Shown here piece after piece: positions 56,601-64,000 of a stretch of 64,000 nt of DNA (position 1 is its first letter; each line of letters begins with the position of its first letter). This DNA comes from Streptomyces sp. R44 (GTDB lineage Bacteria > Actinomycetota > Actinomycetes > Streptomycetales > Streptomycetaceae): positions 7,100,501 to 7,164,500 of the forward strand of contig NZ_CP163444.1 of NCBI RefSeq assembly GCF_041053105.1, in the 5' to 3' direction. A program made the translations under genes and the position numbers. The notes below the pieces were generated by a model. It had not been told where the DNA came from. It ran no database searches and saw nothing but the letters and a program-made list of their open reading frames with translations.

Positions 56601-59600
56601 GACGGTGCAGGAGGAGTTGTTGTGCCAGGCGTTCGCGCAGACTCTGGGTCTGCCGGCGGTGGGTGTGGACGACGACTTCTTCTCGCTGGGTGGACACTCG
56701 TTGCTGGCGATGCGGCTGCTGAGTCGGATCCGTTCGGTGCTGGGTGTGGAGTTGGCGGTCCGTGAGCTGTTCGAGGCGCCGACGCCGGCGAGCCTGGCGG
56801 GACGGCTTGGGCAGGCCCGCGAGGGCCGGTTGGCACTGCGTGCGATGGAGCGTCCGGAGCGGGTGCGGTTGTCGTTCGCGCAGCGTCGTCTGTGGTTCCT
56901 CGGTGAGTTGGAGGGTGCGAGCGCGACCTACAACACTCCGATGGCTCTGCGCCTGTCCGGGGAGGTGGACCGGGAGGCCCTCGCGGAGGCGCTGCGGGAT
57001 GTCATCGGGCGGCACGAGGTGCTGCGGACGGTGTTCCCGGCAGTCGATGGTGAGCCGTACCAGCGGGTTCTCGCTGTGGAGGAGTGCGGGTTCGAGCTCT
57101 CGACGGTCGAGGTGGCGTCGGAGGGGCTGGAGGACGCACTGGCTGAGGCGGGCCGGTATGCGTTCGACTTCTCGTCCGAGATTCCGCTGCGGGCGACGCT
57201 GTTCGCGGTGAGTTCGGTCGAGCATGTGCTGGTGCTGCTGTCGCATCACATCGCCATGGACGGCTGGTCGAGTGCTCCGCTGGTGCGGGACCTGTCGGCG
57301 GCGTATGCGGCGCGGTTGGGTGGCGTGGCTCCGGTGTGGGAGTCGCTGCCGGTGCAGTATGCGGATTTCGCTCTGTGGCAGCGGAAGTTGCTGGGTGACG
57401 AGCGGGATCCGTCGAGTGTGCTGTCGCGCCAGGTGGATTACTGGCGTGAGGCGCTGGCCGGAGCTCCGGAGGAGCTGCCGCTGCCGTTCGATCGGCCGCG
57501 TCCGGCGGTCGCCTCGCACCGTGCCCACACCGTGGAGCTGGATGTTCCGGCCGAACTGCACGGGCGCTTGGTGGAGTTGGCGCGTGAGCGTGGGGTGACC
57601 ATGTTCATGGTGCTGCAGGCGGCTGTTGCGGTGACGCTCAGCCGACTGGGTGCGGGGGCCGACATCCCGATCGGGTCGGCGATCGCCGGGCGTACGGATG
57701 AGGCGTTGAACGATCTGGTCGGGTGCTTCGTCAACACGGTTGTCGTGCGGACGGATCTGTCGGGGGACCCGACGTTCGAGGAGGTTCTCGGGCGGGTGCG
57801 CGAGGCGGGGTTGAGCGCGCTGGAGAACCAGGATGTGCCGTTCGAGAAGCTGGTGGAGGAGTTGGCGCCGGCGCGCTCGCTGGCCCGGCACCCGCTGTTC
57901 CAGGTCGTCCTGACCCTTCAGAACACCGGCTTGATCGCGGATGGCGGTGCGCTGGACCTGCCTGGCCTGGGGGCCGAACCGTTGCTGCTGGGCCGGGCGA
58001 TGGCGAAGTTCGACCTCGATGTGATCCTGGGTGAGGCGTTCGGTGCGCAGGGCGCGCCGGCGGGGATCCGAGGCATGCTGACGGCGGCGGCGGATCTGTT
58101 CGATGAGGGTGTCGCCGGTCGGGTCGCGGGCTCTCTGGTGCGGGTGCTGACGGCGATGGCCGATGACCCGCGGACCCGGGTCGACACGGTGGGTGTGCTC
58201 GGTGCGGACGAGCGTCGCCGGGTGCTGTCGGAGTGGAACGACACCGGTGCTGCCGGATCCGGGTTGATGGTTCCGCAGGTGTTCGAGGCACAGGTGGCGC
58301 GGACGCCGGATGCGGTGGCCGTGGTGTCCGGTGGTGTGTCGGTGTCGTATGCGGAGTTGGATGCGCGGGCCAACCGCCTTGCCCACTATCTGGTCAGCCA
58401 GGGTGTGGGTCCGGAGTCGGTGGTGGGGTTGGCGTTGCCGCGCGGTGTGGAGATGATCGCCGGGATTCTGGCGGTGTGGAAGGCGGGGGCGGGTTATCTG
58501 CCGGTGGACGTGTCCCAGCCGGCGGAGCGGGTCGCGTTCACGGTGAAGGATTCGCGGGCGCAGTTGGTGTTGACCACTGATGAGGTGCTGGAGGACCTGC
58601 CGTCGGTGGGTGTGCGTCTGGTGGCGGTGGACGGCACGTTGACGGCGATGCAGCTGTCGGCGGCGCCGACCACCACGCCTGGCGTGGCGGTGGATCCGCG
58701 GTCGCTGGCGTATGTGATCTACACCTCCGGTTCGACGGGGCGTCCGAAGGGCGTGGCCGTGACGCACGGGGGTCTGGCGAACTACGTCTCCTCGGTGCCG
58801 GCCCGGGTCGGCTTCGAGGGTGGTAGGTATGCGCTGTTGCAGGCGCAGGCGACCGACCTGGGGAACACGGTGCTGTTCGCGAGCCTGCTGTCGGGTGGTG
58901 AGCTGCATGTCCTGGACGAGGAGGCGGTCACCGATCCGCGTCTGGTCGCGGACTATCTGGCCGAGCACGGGATCGACTTCTTGAAGGTGGTGCCCTCGCA
59001 CCTGGCGGCGCTGGGTGCGGTGGGTGGTTTGGAGCGTGTGCTGCCGGGTCGGTCGGTGGTGCTGGGTGGTGAGGCCGCCTCGCCGGCGTGGGTGGCGGAG
59101 CTGCTGGCGGCTGCCGGTGAGCGGGATGTGTTCAACCATTACGGTCCGACGGAGACCACGATCGGTGTGGCGACCACCCGTCTGACGTCGGGTGGGGCGG
59201 TGCCGGTGGGTTCGCCGGCGGCCAACACCCGCTTCTACGTGCTGGACGAGCGCCTCGAACCGGTGCCGGTGGGTGTGGCGGGTGAGTTGTATGTGGCGGG
59301 TGCGCAGCTGGCGCGCGGCTATGTGCGCCGTCCTGGCTTGACCGCGGAGCGATTCGTCGCCGACCCGTACGGGCCGGCGGGCGGCCGGCTGTACCGCACG
59401 GGTGACCGCGCGAAGTGGTCGGGTGAGGGCGAGATCGTGTTCCTGGGCCGTGCGGACGAGCAGGTGAAGATCCGTGGTTTCCGGATCGAGCCGGGTGAGG
59501 TGGCCAGTGCCCTGACGGCTCACCCGCTGATCGCCCAGGCGGCCGTGATCGCCCGTGAGGACACCCCGGGGGACAAGCGCCTGGTCGCCTATGTGGTCGC

Positions 59601-62600
59601 GGACGACCCGGAGGATGTGGACGAGACACTCGCGGACGGGGTGCGGACGTTCGTCGCCGCCCGGTTGCCGGAGCACATGGTGCCCTCCGCTGTGGTGGTG
59701 TTGGACGCCCTGCCGCTGACGGGCAACGGGAAGTTGGACCGCAAGGCGCTGCCCGCGCCGGACTTCGCGTCGGTCGGTGGGGTGTCGAGCCGTGGGCCGG
59801 CATCGGTGCAGGAGGAGATCCTGTGCGAGGCGTTCGCCGAGGTCCTCGGGCTGGAGAGCGTCGGCGTCGATGACGACTTCTTCGCCTTGGGTGGACATTC
59901 GCTGTTGGCTGTGTCGTTGGTGGAGATGCTGCGGGCGCGCGGGGTCTCGGTGTCGGTGAAGGCGCTGTTCCAGACGTCGACCCCGGCGGGCCTGGCGGTC
60001 GAGGTGGGTGCGGAGCAGGTCGTCGTGCCGGCGAACCTCATCCCCGAGGACGCCACGGAGATCACCCCGGAGATGCTGCCGCTGGTGGAGCTGACCGAGG
60101 CCGAGCTCGAGTTGATCGTGGCGAAGGTGCCCGGTGGCGCCGCGAACGTCGCGGACGTCTACCCGCTGGCCCCGCTCCAGGAGGGCATCCTCTTCCACCA
60201 CTTGATGAAGGCCGGGCGTGAGGGTGAGCGGGATGTGTATGCCGGGCCGACGGTGCTCGGGTTCGACTCCCGCACGCGGCTCGACTCCTTCCTGAACGCG
60301 TTGCAGCGGGTGATCGACCGGCACGACGTGTACCGCACGGCGATCGTGTGGGAGGGGCTGCGCGAGCCCGTCCAGGTCGTGGCCCGACACGCCGAACTGC
60401 CGGTCCGGGAGGTCGTGCTGGACCCGCAGGGTGCGGACGCGACGCAGCAGCTGCTGTCCATCGGCGGCGCCTGGATGGAGCTGGACCGTGCTCCGCTGAT
60501 GGACGTGCACATCGCCGCCGAACCGAAGGGCGACGGCTGGCTGGCCCTGCTGCGCGTCCACCACCTGGTGCGGGATGACACCACGACGGACGCGCTGCTG
60601 GGGGAGGTGCGTGCCTTCCTGACAGGGCGGGGCGAGTCGCTGTCCAAGGGGCTGCCGTTCCGCGACTTCGTCGTCCAGGCCCGCCTCGGTGTGCCGCGCG
60701 CGGAGCATGAGCGGTACTTCGCCGGGCTGCTGGGCGACGTCACCGAGACCACCGCCCCGTTCGGCCTGCTGGACGTGCACGGAGACGGCACGACCGCGGT
60801 GTCGGTGCGTTCCTCGGTGGAGGCTGAGCTCACGCTTCGACTGCGGGCCGTCGCGCGCCGGATGGCCGTGAGTCCGGCGACGGTGTTCCACCTGGCGTGG
60901 GCGCGGGTGCTGGCCGCGGTGAGCGGTCGTGAGGACGTGGTGTTCGGCACGGTGCTGTTCGGCCGGATGAACGCCGGGGCCGGTGCCGACCGGCTCCAGG
61001 GTCCGTGCCTCAACACGCTCCCGGTGCGGGTGCGGGTCGGCACCTCCGCCGTGGGCGAGGCGCTGGCCGGGATGCGGCAGCAGTTGGCCGAGCTGCTGGT
61101 GCACGAGCACGCGCCGCTGGTGCTCGCGCAGCAGGCGAGCGGTGTGGCGGGCGGCAGCCCGCTGTTCACCGCCCTCTTCAACTACCGCAACGGCCGCGGC
61201 GGTACGACGGAGCTCGGCGCGGATCTGGGCACCGGGTTGGAGGAAGTGCGGATCCTTGCCGCCGAAGGGCGCACCAACTACCCCCTGGTCGCGAACGTCG
61301 ATGATGACGGGAACGGGTTCAGCCTGACCATCGACGCGGTGGCGCCGGCCGATGCGGAGCAGGTGGGCACGATGCTGCACACCTGCCTCCTCCAGCTCGT
61401 GACCGCGTTGGAGGAGGATCCGCAGGCGCGGTTCGCGGCGCTCGACGTGCTGGCTGCGGATGAGCGCCGGCTGGTGGTGGAGAAGTGGAACGACACGGCG
61501 GTCGAGGTCGAGGCGTCGACGTTGCCGGGGTTGTTCGCTGCGCAGGTGGCGCGGACGCCGGATGCGGTGGCGCTGGTCTTCGAGGGCGTCGAGCTGTCGT
61601 ACGCGGAGTTGGACGCGCGGGCGAACCGGCTGGCGCGGCTGCTGATCGGCCGGGGTGTGGGCCCGGAGTCGGTGGTCGCGGTGCTGATGGAGCGCGGCGT
61701 GGAGCTGGTGGTGTCGCTGCTGGCCGTGCTGAAGGCCGGTGGCGCTTACCTGCCGGTGGATCCGGAGTATCCGGCCGGTCGTATCGAGGCCGTCCTCGCC
61801 GATGCCGGGCCGGTGTGCGTGCTCAGCACCACCGCCCTGACCGGGGTGGTGCCGGATGGCGTGGCCCGGGTTGCAGTCGACGATCCCGCGGTGGTCGCGG
61901 AGTCGGCGGGTCTGTCGGCGCAGGCTCCCGTGGTGGGGGTGCTGCCCGGGCATCCCGCGTATGTGATCTTCACGTCGGGCTCCACCGGGCGTCCGAAGGG
62001 CGTTGCGGTGCCGCATGCGGGGATCGTGAACCGTCTGGCGTGGATGCAGGAGCTCTCCGGGCTGTCGGCCGGGGATCGGGTGCTGCAGAAGACGCCGTTC
62101 GGGTTCGACGTCAGCGTGTGGGAGTTCTTCTGGCCGCTGGTGCAGGGTGCGGCGCTGGTGCTCGCCCGTCCGGGTGGGCACCGGGAGCCGGCCTACCTGG
62201 CCGAGTTGATTCAGCGCCAGAACATCACGGTGACGCACTTCGTGCCGTCGATGCTGGAGACGTTCCTGCGCGAGCCGGCGGCCGCCGACTGCACCGGGCT
62301 GCGGTCGGTGTTCTGCAGTGGTGAGGCGCTGCCGGCGCCGCTGCGGGACCGGTTCCTCGAACTGCTGGACGGCGTCCCGCTGTTCAACCTGTACGGGCCC
62401 ACGGAGGCGTCCGTCGACGTCACGGCCGCGCGCTGTGCCGTCAGCGACGGTGCGGTGGTGCCGATCGGTGGGCCGGTGGCCAACACCCGGGTGTATGTGC
62501 TGGACGGTTCGCTGTCCCCGGTGCCGGTGGGTGTCGAGGGTGAGCTGTATCTGGCGGGTGTGCAGCTGGCGCGCGGATATGTGGGTCGTGCCGGGCTGAC

Positions 62601-64000
62601 CGCGGAGCGGTTCGTGGCCTGCCCGTTCACCGAGAGCGGGAGGATGTACCGCACGGGTGACCGGGTCCGCTGGAACGCCGACGGCGAGCTGGTGTATCTG
62701 GGCCGTGCGGACGAGCAGGTGAAGATACGCGGCTTCCGGATCGAGCCCGGCGAGGTCCAGGCCGTCTTGGCCGCCCACCCTGCCGTGGCCCAGGTCGCGG
62801 TTGTCGCTCGTGAGGACGTCCCGGGTGACATCCGCCTGGTGGCGTACGCCGTTCCGGCCGGATCGGACACGCCGTCGGCCGAACTCGTCTCCCTGGTGCG
62901 GGAGTTCGCGGGTGACCGGCTGCCGTCCTACATGGTTCCTTCGGCGGTCGTGCTGCTGGACGCGTTGCCGATGACGGTCAACGGCAAGCTGGACCGCAAG
63001 GCCCTGCCCGTCCCCGAGTTCGCCGCCGGTGCGGGCCGGGCACCGGCCAGCGTGCGGGAGGAGATCCTCTGCGAGGCGTTCGCCGAGGTCCTCGGCTTGC
63101 CGGCGGTCGGGGTCGATGACGACTTCTTCACGCTGGGCGGCCATTCGCTGCTGGCGGTGGCCCTGGTGGAACGTCTGCGAGTGCGGGGTGTGTCCGTGGC
63201 GGTGCGGGCGCTCTTCGAGACGCCGACGGTGGCCGGGCTGGCAGCCGCACAGGCCTCCGAGGGGGTCGTGGTGCCGGCGAACCTCATTCCCGTCGACGCG
63301 CGGGAGATCACGCCGGAGATGCTGCCCCTGGTGGACTTGGACGCCACCGAGATCGAGCGGATCGTGGCCACGGTGGAGGGCGGTGCGGCCAATGTGGCGG
63401 ATGTGTACCCGCTGGCTCCGCTCCAGGAGGGCATGCTCTTCCACCACGTGATGGCGGATCAGGGCGCCGAGGCGGATGTGTACATGCGTCCGTCGGTGTT
63501 GGGGTTCGACTCGCGGGAGCGGGTGGACGCGTTCCTGGACGCGCTGCGGGAGGTGATCGACCGGCATGACGTCTACCGCACGGCGTTCGTGTGGGAGGGG
63601 CTGCGCGAGCCGGTGCAGGTGGTGTTGCGTCGGGTGGAGCTGCCGGTACAGGAGGTCGTTCTGGACCCGCAGGGCCCTGACCCGGTGGAGCAGTTGGCGG
63701 CCGTCGGCGGTTCGTGGATGGATCTGACCCGGGCGCCCCTGATGACGGTCCACCTCGCGGCGGAGCCCGGCGGTGACCGCTGGCTGGCACTGCTGCGAAC
63801 CCACCACCTGGTGCAGGACCACACCTCCGTGGACGTGCTGTTCGGGGAGCTTCGGGCGTTCATGTCCGGTCGGGGCGACGCGCTGCCGGCGCCGCTGCCG
63901 TTCCGCGACTTCGTCGCGCAGGCCCGCCTGGGCACGCCGCGCGAGGAGCACGAGCGGTACTTCGCCGAGTTGCTCGGCGACGTCACCGAGACGACGGCGC
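50458..64000 (+). CDS. Giant non-ribosomal peptide synthetase, four modules plus a condensation domain, continues beyond window
   Basis: One uninterrupted frame from ATG 50458 (upstream TTGAGGGA) to the last base, at least 4,514 residues. Domain order: C(starter)-A(Asp)-T, C-A(Thr)-T, C-A(Asp)-T, dual E/C-A(Ser)-T, dual E/C (partial). The first C domain (HHIVLDG, residue 139) has no upstream module in this protein and should accept an acyl group from the neighbouring carrier protein. No methylation, oxidation or stand-alone epimerization domain is seen. Pockets were read by eye in the Stachelhaus positions. The deduced product is acyl-Asp-Thr-D-Asp-D-Ser- with later residues, presumably including Hpg, added by unseen modules. 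It needs the MbtH protein at 31845. Confidence 0.96.
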   Translation, partial: MGASAQGPWDLMSGQLGVWYAQQLAPDNPAYNIGDCTEIHGELDADLFVRALRRTVQEAEAFRLRLCVEGGTPRQFLGEAGEVPVHVADLRGEADPRAVAQEWIQADLDTPVELVGGALSGHAFFVLGSDRFLWYQRAHHIVLDGNGLSQFAERLSQVYGVLRAGGDPAESALRSVSELIETDEVYRDSQERDRDRRFWLEAFSDQEEETASEGPQGRRLAGRPVTHQQDLGDDATARLRAAAKRLRVSFAGLVIAASAVYQHRSTGAQDVVLGVSASGRTSMREVGIPGMTSNIMPIRLRVRPGTSVEELARQTQRAVHSGLRHQRYQYPDLLRDLKRVGGTPLYDMIVDVMVADRRIAFGDCAITWTALSSGPAEGLKIDVFSKVAEGGVQTLIEMNREHHDAEAASSVSRRFLAVLDWFSSAPATASVSTVDLLDPAERRLVLETWNDTVVPGEALPVPQRFAAQVAATPQAVAVVADGSAVCYAELDARANRLAHHLLAQGVGAESPVGLCLPRGLQAIEAILAVWKAGAAYVPLDPAYPAERLGQMLADSGAGHVLGEAALIEELAAQGVRTIALDDPTVLAELDARPTAAPELDVIADQLAYVIYTSGSTGKPKGVAVTHRGLANYVASVPGHVGFGTPGGRYALLQPTVTDLGNTVVFASLTTGGELHILQEGAVTDPSAVAQYLAENRIDFVKVVPSHLAALGAAAGLAALMPAGALVLGGEAASPTLVAGLLEVAGDRGVFNHYGPTETTIGVVAGRLDRKPVAAGVVPLGVPVANTRAYVLDGSLSPVPVGATGELYVAGPQVARGYVGRAGLTAERFVACPFGPAGERMYATGDLVRWTTDGELVHLGRTDEQVKVRGFRVEPGEVQAVLAAYESVAQAAVVVREDFPGDKRLVAYVVPAAAARTVDAARLSELVFVYLAERLPGYLVPSAVVVLDELPLTANGKLNRAGLPAPDYLSSTAKAVGRGPATVHEEILCGVFAQVLGVARVGVDDDFFALGGHSLLAIRLISRIRTVLNVELPIQVFFEVPSPAGVAAWLAETAVTEGRAALVPAERPERVPLSFAQRRLWFLGQLEGPSVTYNASVALRLSGDLDQQALAAAFKDVIGRHEVLRTVLPAVDGEPYQRVLSVEACGFELAVVEVAPEELDGAVAEASGYAFDLSAEIPLRATVFAVAPQEHVLVVLVHHIAGDGWSTGPMLRDVSAAYAARLGGAAPEWEPLPVQYADYALWQRELLGDENDPQSVISGQVAYWREALAGAPEELELPTDHRRPAVASYRGHEVPLDAPAELHARVREVARERGVTLFMVLQAALAVTLNRIGAGADIPIGSPVAGRTDEALNDLVGFFVNTLVVRTDLSGDPTFDEVLERVRETSLGAFAHQDVPFEKLVEELSPTRSMARQPLFQVVLTLQNTESAQLELPGLRADRMPTGLVLGKFDLDLNLSEAFDADGAPAGLRGVLLAAADLFDAQSVRRIAGWLLQVLETVTAQPETRLSAVDVMGADERRLLLEEWNETPVEVASSTLPELFAAQVVRTPDAVALVFEGVELSYAELDARANRLARLLVGRGVGPESVVAVLMERGVELVVALLAVVKAGGAYLPVDPAYPDDRIGFTLGDAGARLVLTSAELAGRLGGFGVEVAALDEPSVVEELASLDDAAVEGVVSPGHPAYVIYTSGSTGRPKGVVVTHANVTGLFAQTGPLFGGFGADDVWSCFHSFAFDFSVWELWGALLHGGRVVVVPHGVSRSPQEFLALIERERVTVLSQTPSAFYQLAAVEEQRPGAVASVRAVVFGGEALDPDRLSGWWGRHGDGGPRLVNMYGITETTVHVTFRELSSGEGGSGSVIGRGIPGLGVYVLDEFLRPVPVGVTGEMYVAGGQLARGYLGRPGLTGERFVASPFGVPGGRLYRTGDRAKWSGDGELVFAGRADEQVKIRGFRIEPGEVQAVLAAHPGLEQAVVLVREDVPGDKRLVAYVIPDGDSDELASSVREFVAERLPAYMVPSAVVVLDGLPLTVNGKVDRKALPAPEYAAGAGRAPATVQEELLCQAFAQTLGLPAVGVDDDFFSLGGHSLLAMRLLSRIRSVLGVELAVRELFEAPTPASLAGRLGQAREGRLALRAMERPERVRLSFAQRRLWFLGELEGASATYNTPMALRLSGEVDREALAEALRDVIGRHEVLRTVFPAVDGEPYQRVLAVEECGFELSTVEVASEGLEDALAEAGRYAFDFSSEIPLRATLFAVSSVEHVLVLLSHHIAMDGWSSAPLVRDLSAAYAARLGGVAPVWESLPVQYADFALWQRKLLGDERDPSSVLSRQVDYWREALAGAPEELPLPFDRPRPAVASHRAHTVELDVPAELHGRLVELARERGVTMFMVLQAAVAVTLSRLGAGADIPIGSAIAGRTDEALNDLVGCFVNTVVVRTDLSGDPTFEEVLGRVREAGLSALENQDVPFEKLVEELAPARSLARHPLFQVVLTLQNTGLIADGGALDLPGLGAEPLLLGRAMAKFDLDVILGEAFGAQGAPAGIRGMLTAAADLFDEGVAGRVAGSLVRVLTAMADDPRTRVDTVGVLGADERRRVLSEWNDTGAAGSGLMVPQVFEAQVARTPDAVAVVSGGVSVSYAELDARANRLAHYLVSQGVGPESVVGLALPRGVEMIAGILAVWKAGAGYLPVDVSQPAERVAFTVKDSRAQLVLTTDEVLEDLPSVGVRLVAVDGTLTAMQLSAAPTTTPGVAVDPRSLAYVIYTSGSTGRPKGVAVTHGGLANYVSSVPARVGFEGGRYALLQAQATDLGNTVLFASLLSGGELHVLDEEAVTDPRLVADYLAEHGIDFLKVVPSHLAALGAVGGLERVLPGRSVVLGGEAASPAWVAELLAAAGERDVFNHYGPTETTIGVATTRLTSGGAVPVGSPAANTRFYVLDERLEPVPVGVAGELYVAGAQLARGYVRRPGLTAERFVADPYGPAGGRLYRTGDRAKWSGEGEIVFLGRADEQVKIRGFRIEPGEVASALTAHPLIAQAAVIAREDTPGDKRLVAYVVADDPEDVDETLADGVRTFVAARLPEHMVPSAVVVLDALPLTGNGKLDRKALPAPDFASVGGVSSRGPASVQEEILCEAFAEVLGLESVGVDDDFFALGGHSLLAVSLVEMLRARGVSVSVKALFQTSTPAGLAVEVGAEQVVVPANLIPEDATEITPEMLPLVELTEAELELIVAKVPGGAANVADVYPLAPLQEGILFHHLMKAGREGERDVYAGPTVLGFDSRTRLDSFLNALQRVIDRHDVYRTAIVWEGLREPVQVVARHAELPVREVVLDPQGADATQQLLSIGGAWMELDRAPLMDVHIAAEPKGDGWLALLRVHHLVRDDTTTDALLGEVRAFLTGRGESLSKGLPFRDFVVQARLGVPRAEHERYFAGLLGDVTETTAPFGLLDVHGDGTTAVSVRSSVEAELTLRLRAVARRMAVSPATVFHLAWARVLAAVSGREDVVFGTVLFGRMNAGAGADRLQGPCLNTLPVRVRVGTSAVGEALAGMRQQLAELLVHEHAPLVLAQQASGVAGGSPLFTALFNYRNGRGGTTELGADLGTGLEEVRILAAEGRTNYPLVANVDDDGNGFSLTIDAVAPADAEQVGTMLHTCLLQLVTALEEDPQARFAALDVLAADERRLVVEKWNDTAVEVEASTLPGLFAAQVARTPDAVALVFEGVELSYAELDARANRLARLLIGRGVGPESVVAVLMERGVELVVSLLAVLKAGGAYLPVDPEYPAGRIEAVLADAGPVCVLSTTALTGVVPDGVARVAVDDPAVVAESAGLSAQAPVVGVLPGHPAYVIFTSGSTGRPKGVAVPHAGIVNRLAWMQELSGLSAGDRVLQKTPFGFDVSVWEFFWPLVQGAALVLARPGGHREPAYLAELIQRQNITVTHFVPSMLETFLREPAAADCTGLRSVFCSGEALPAPLRDRFLELLDGVPLFNLYGPTEASVDVTAARCAVSDGAVVPIGGPVANTRVYVLDGSLSPVPVGVEGELYLAGVQLARGYVGRAGLTAERFVACPFTESGRMYRTGDRVRWNADGELVYLGRADEQVKIRGFRIEPGEVQAVLAAHPAVAQVAVVAREDVPGDIRLVAYAVPAGSDTPSAELVSLVREFAGDRLPSYMVPSAVVLLDALPMTVNGKLDRKALPVPEFAAGAGRAPASVREEILCEAFAEVLGLPAVGVDDDFFTLGGHSLLAVALVERLRVRGVSVAVRALFETPTVAGLAAAQASEGVVVPANLIPVDAREITPEMLPLVDLDATEIERIVATVEGGAANVADVYPLAPLQEGMLFHHVMADQGAEADVYMRPSVLGFDSRERVDAFLDALREVIDRHDVYRTAFVWEGLREPVQVVLRRVELPVQEVVLDPQGPDPVEQLAAVGGSWMDLTRAPLMTVHLAAEPGGDRWLALLRTHHLVQDHTSVDVLFGELRAFMSGRGDALPAPLPFRDFVAQARLGTPREEHERYFAELLGDVTETTA
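53641..56840 (+). other. NRPS module 2: C, A(Thr), T
   Basis: The C domain starts [14 protein letters not shown] and has [10 protein letters not shown] (residue 1197). The A-domain pocket reads DFWSVGMVHK (first Asp at residue 1732), a Thr code with Ser in place of the usual Asn at the fourth position. T domain Ser at residue 2081. Its side-chain hydroxyl could close a lactone ring. Confidence 0.87.
56841..59990 (+). other. NRPS module 3: C, A(Asp), T
   Basis: The C domain has [10 protein letters not shown] (residue 2263). The pocket is again DLTKVGHIGK (first Asp at residue 2800). T domain Ser at residue 3148. The following C domain is of the dual type, so this Asp is predicted to become D-Asp. 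Confidence 0.87.
59991..63270 (+). other. NRPS module 4: dual E/C, A(Ser), T
   Basis: An extra linker ([47 protein letters not shown]) identifies the dual epimerization/condensation class. Its second His motif is HHLVRDD (residue 3368) rather than HHxxxDG. The A pocket reads DVWHFSLVDK (first Asp at residue 3884), a Ser code. T domain Ser at residue 4230. Confidence 0.86.
63271..64000 (+). other. NRPS module 5: dual E/C domain, cut by window end
   Basis: The same linker and [16 protein letters not shown] occur, with HHLVQDH at residue 4449. It predicts that Ser4 is epimerized. Its adenylation domain lies outside the window. Confidence 0.84.

Noticed and set aside
52513..63951. An 11.4-kb open frame on the minus strand opposite the NRPS
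   Set aside because: It is a shadow produced by the codon bias of the plus-strand synthetase. Its translation is Arg/Gln/His-rich with no domains, while the plus strand carries all C, A and T motifs.

Overview
The window looks like a Streptomyces (or closely related Streptomycetaceae) chromosome. It is very GC-rich, has GTG/TTG starts and ATGA gene overlaps, a complete conservon (CvnA-D type), an XRE/NB-ARC/TPR regulator, a membrane-anchored Ser/Thr kinase, and a large modular peptide synthetase cluster. No plasmid or phage backbone and no CRISPR array is visible.

1-23.1 kb is ordinary host chromosome. An operon carries a Dps-like protein, a flavin disulfide reductase, an HSL-family esterase, a YtcJ-like amidohydrolase, a membrane protein and a GNAT protein. 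After it come a STAND-type regulator, a second esterase paralogous to the first, an AraC regulator, a chloroperoxidase-like hydrolase, a TetR regulator divergent from a membrane-anchored hydrolase, a DUF1906 secreted protein, a lipoprotein, a Ser/Thr kinase, the conservon (sensor, roadblock, DUF742, GTPase and GAF protein) and an acyl-CoA dehydrogenase.

23.66-30.3 kb is a transition zone. tRNA-Pro(GGG) is followed at once by the remnant of a tyrosine integrase, the usual footprint of an integrated element. Beyond it lie a methyltransferase, small membrane proteins, and a histidine kinase/response regulator/DUF4097 cassette.

30.4-64 kb is a lipopeptide-type NRPS cluster that continues past the right edge. 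It carries a MupA-type flavin monooxygenase, MbtH, a cytochrome P450, a CmlA-like diiron hydroxylase, 4-hydroxyphenylglycine genes (HmaS and an HmO-HpgT fusion), an alpha/beta hydrolase, a StrR-family activator, two acyl-CoA dehydrogenases, an acyl carrier protein and a giant NRPS (at least 4,514 residues). Its first four adenylation pockets read Asp-Thr-Asp-Ser. The condensation domains after modules 3 and 4 are of the dual epimerization/condensation type, so the nascent chain is inferred to be acyl-Asp-Thr-D-Asp-D-Ser-. Hpg is presumably used by later modules outside the window.

Four 29-bp palindromes with the spacing of the StrR box (GTTC...N11...GAAC) lie in or near cluster promoter regions and probably define the regulon of the StrR-like activator. 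The cluster also shows decay: a ketosynthase III pseudogene, a second StrR-family pseudogene, a possible acyl-AMP-ligase stub, and two back-to-back IS5-type insertion sequences that share one TAA target.
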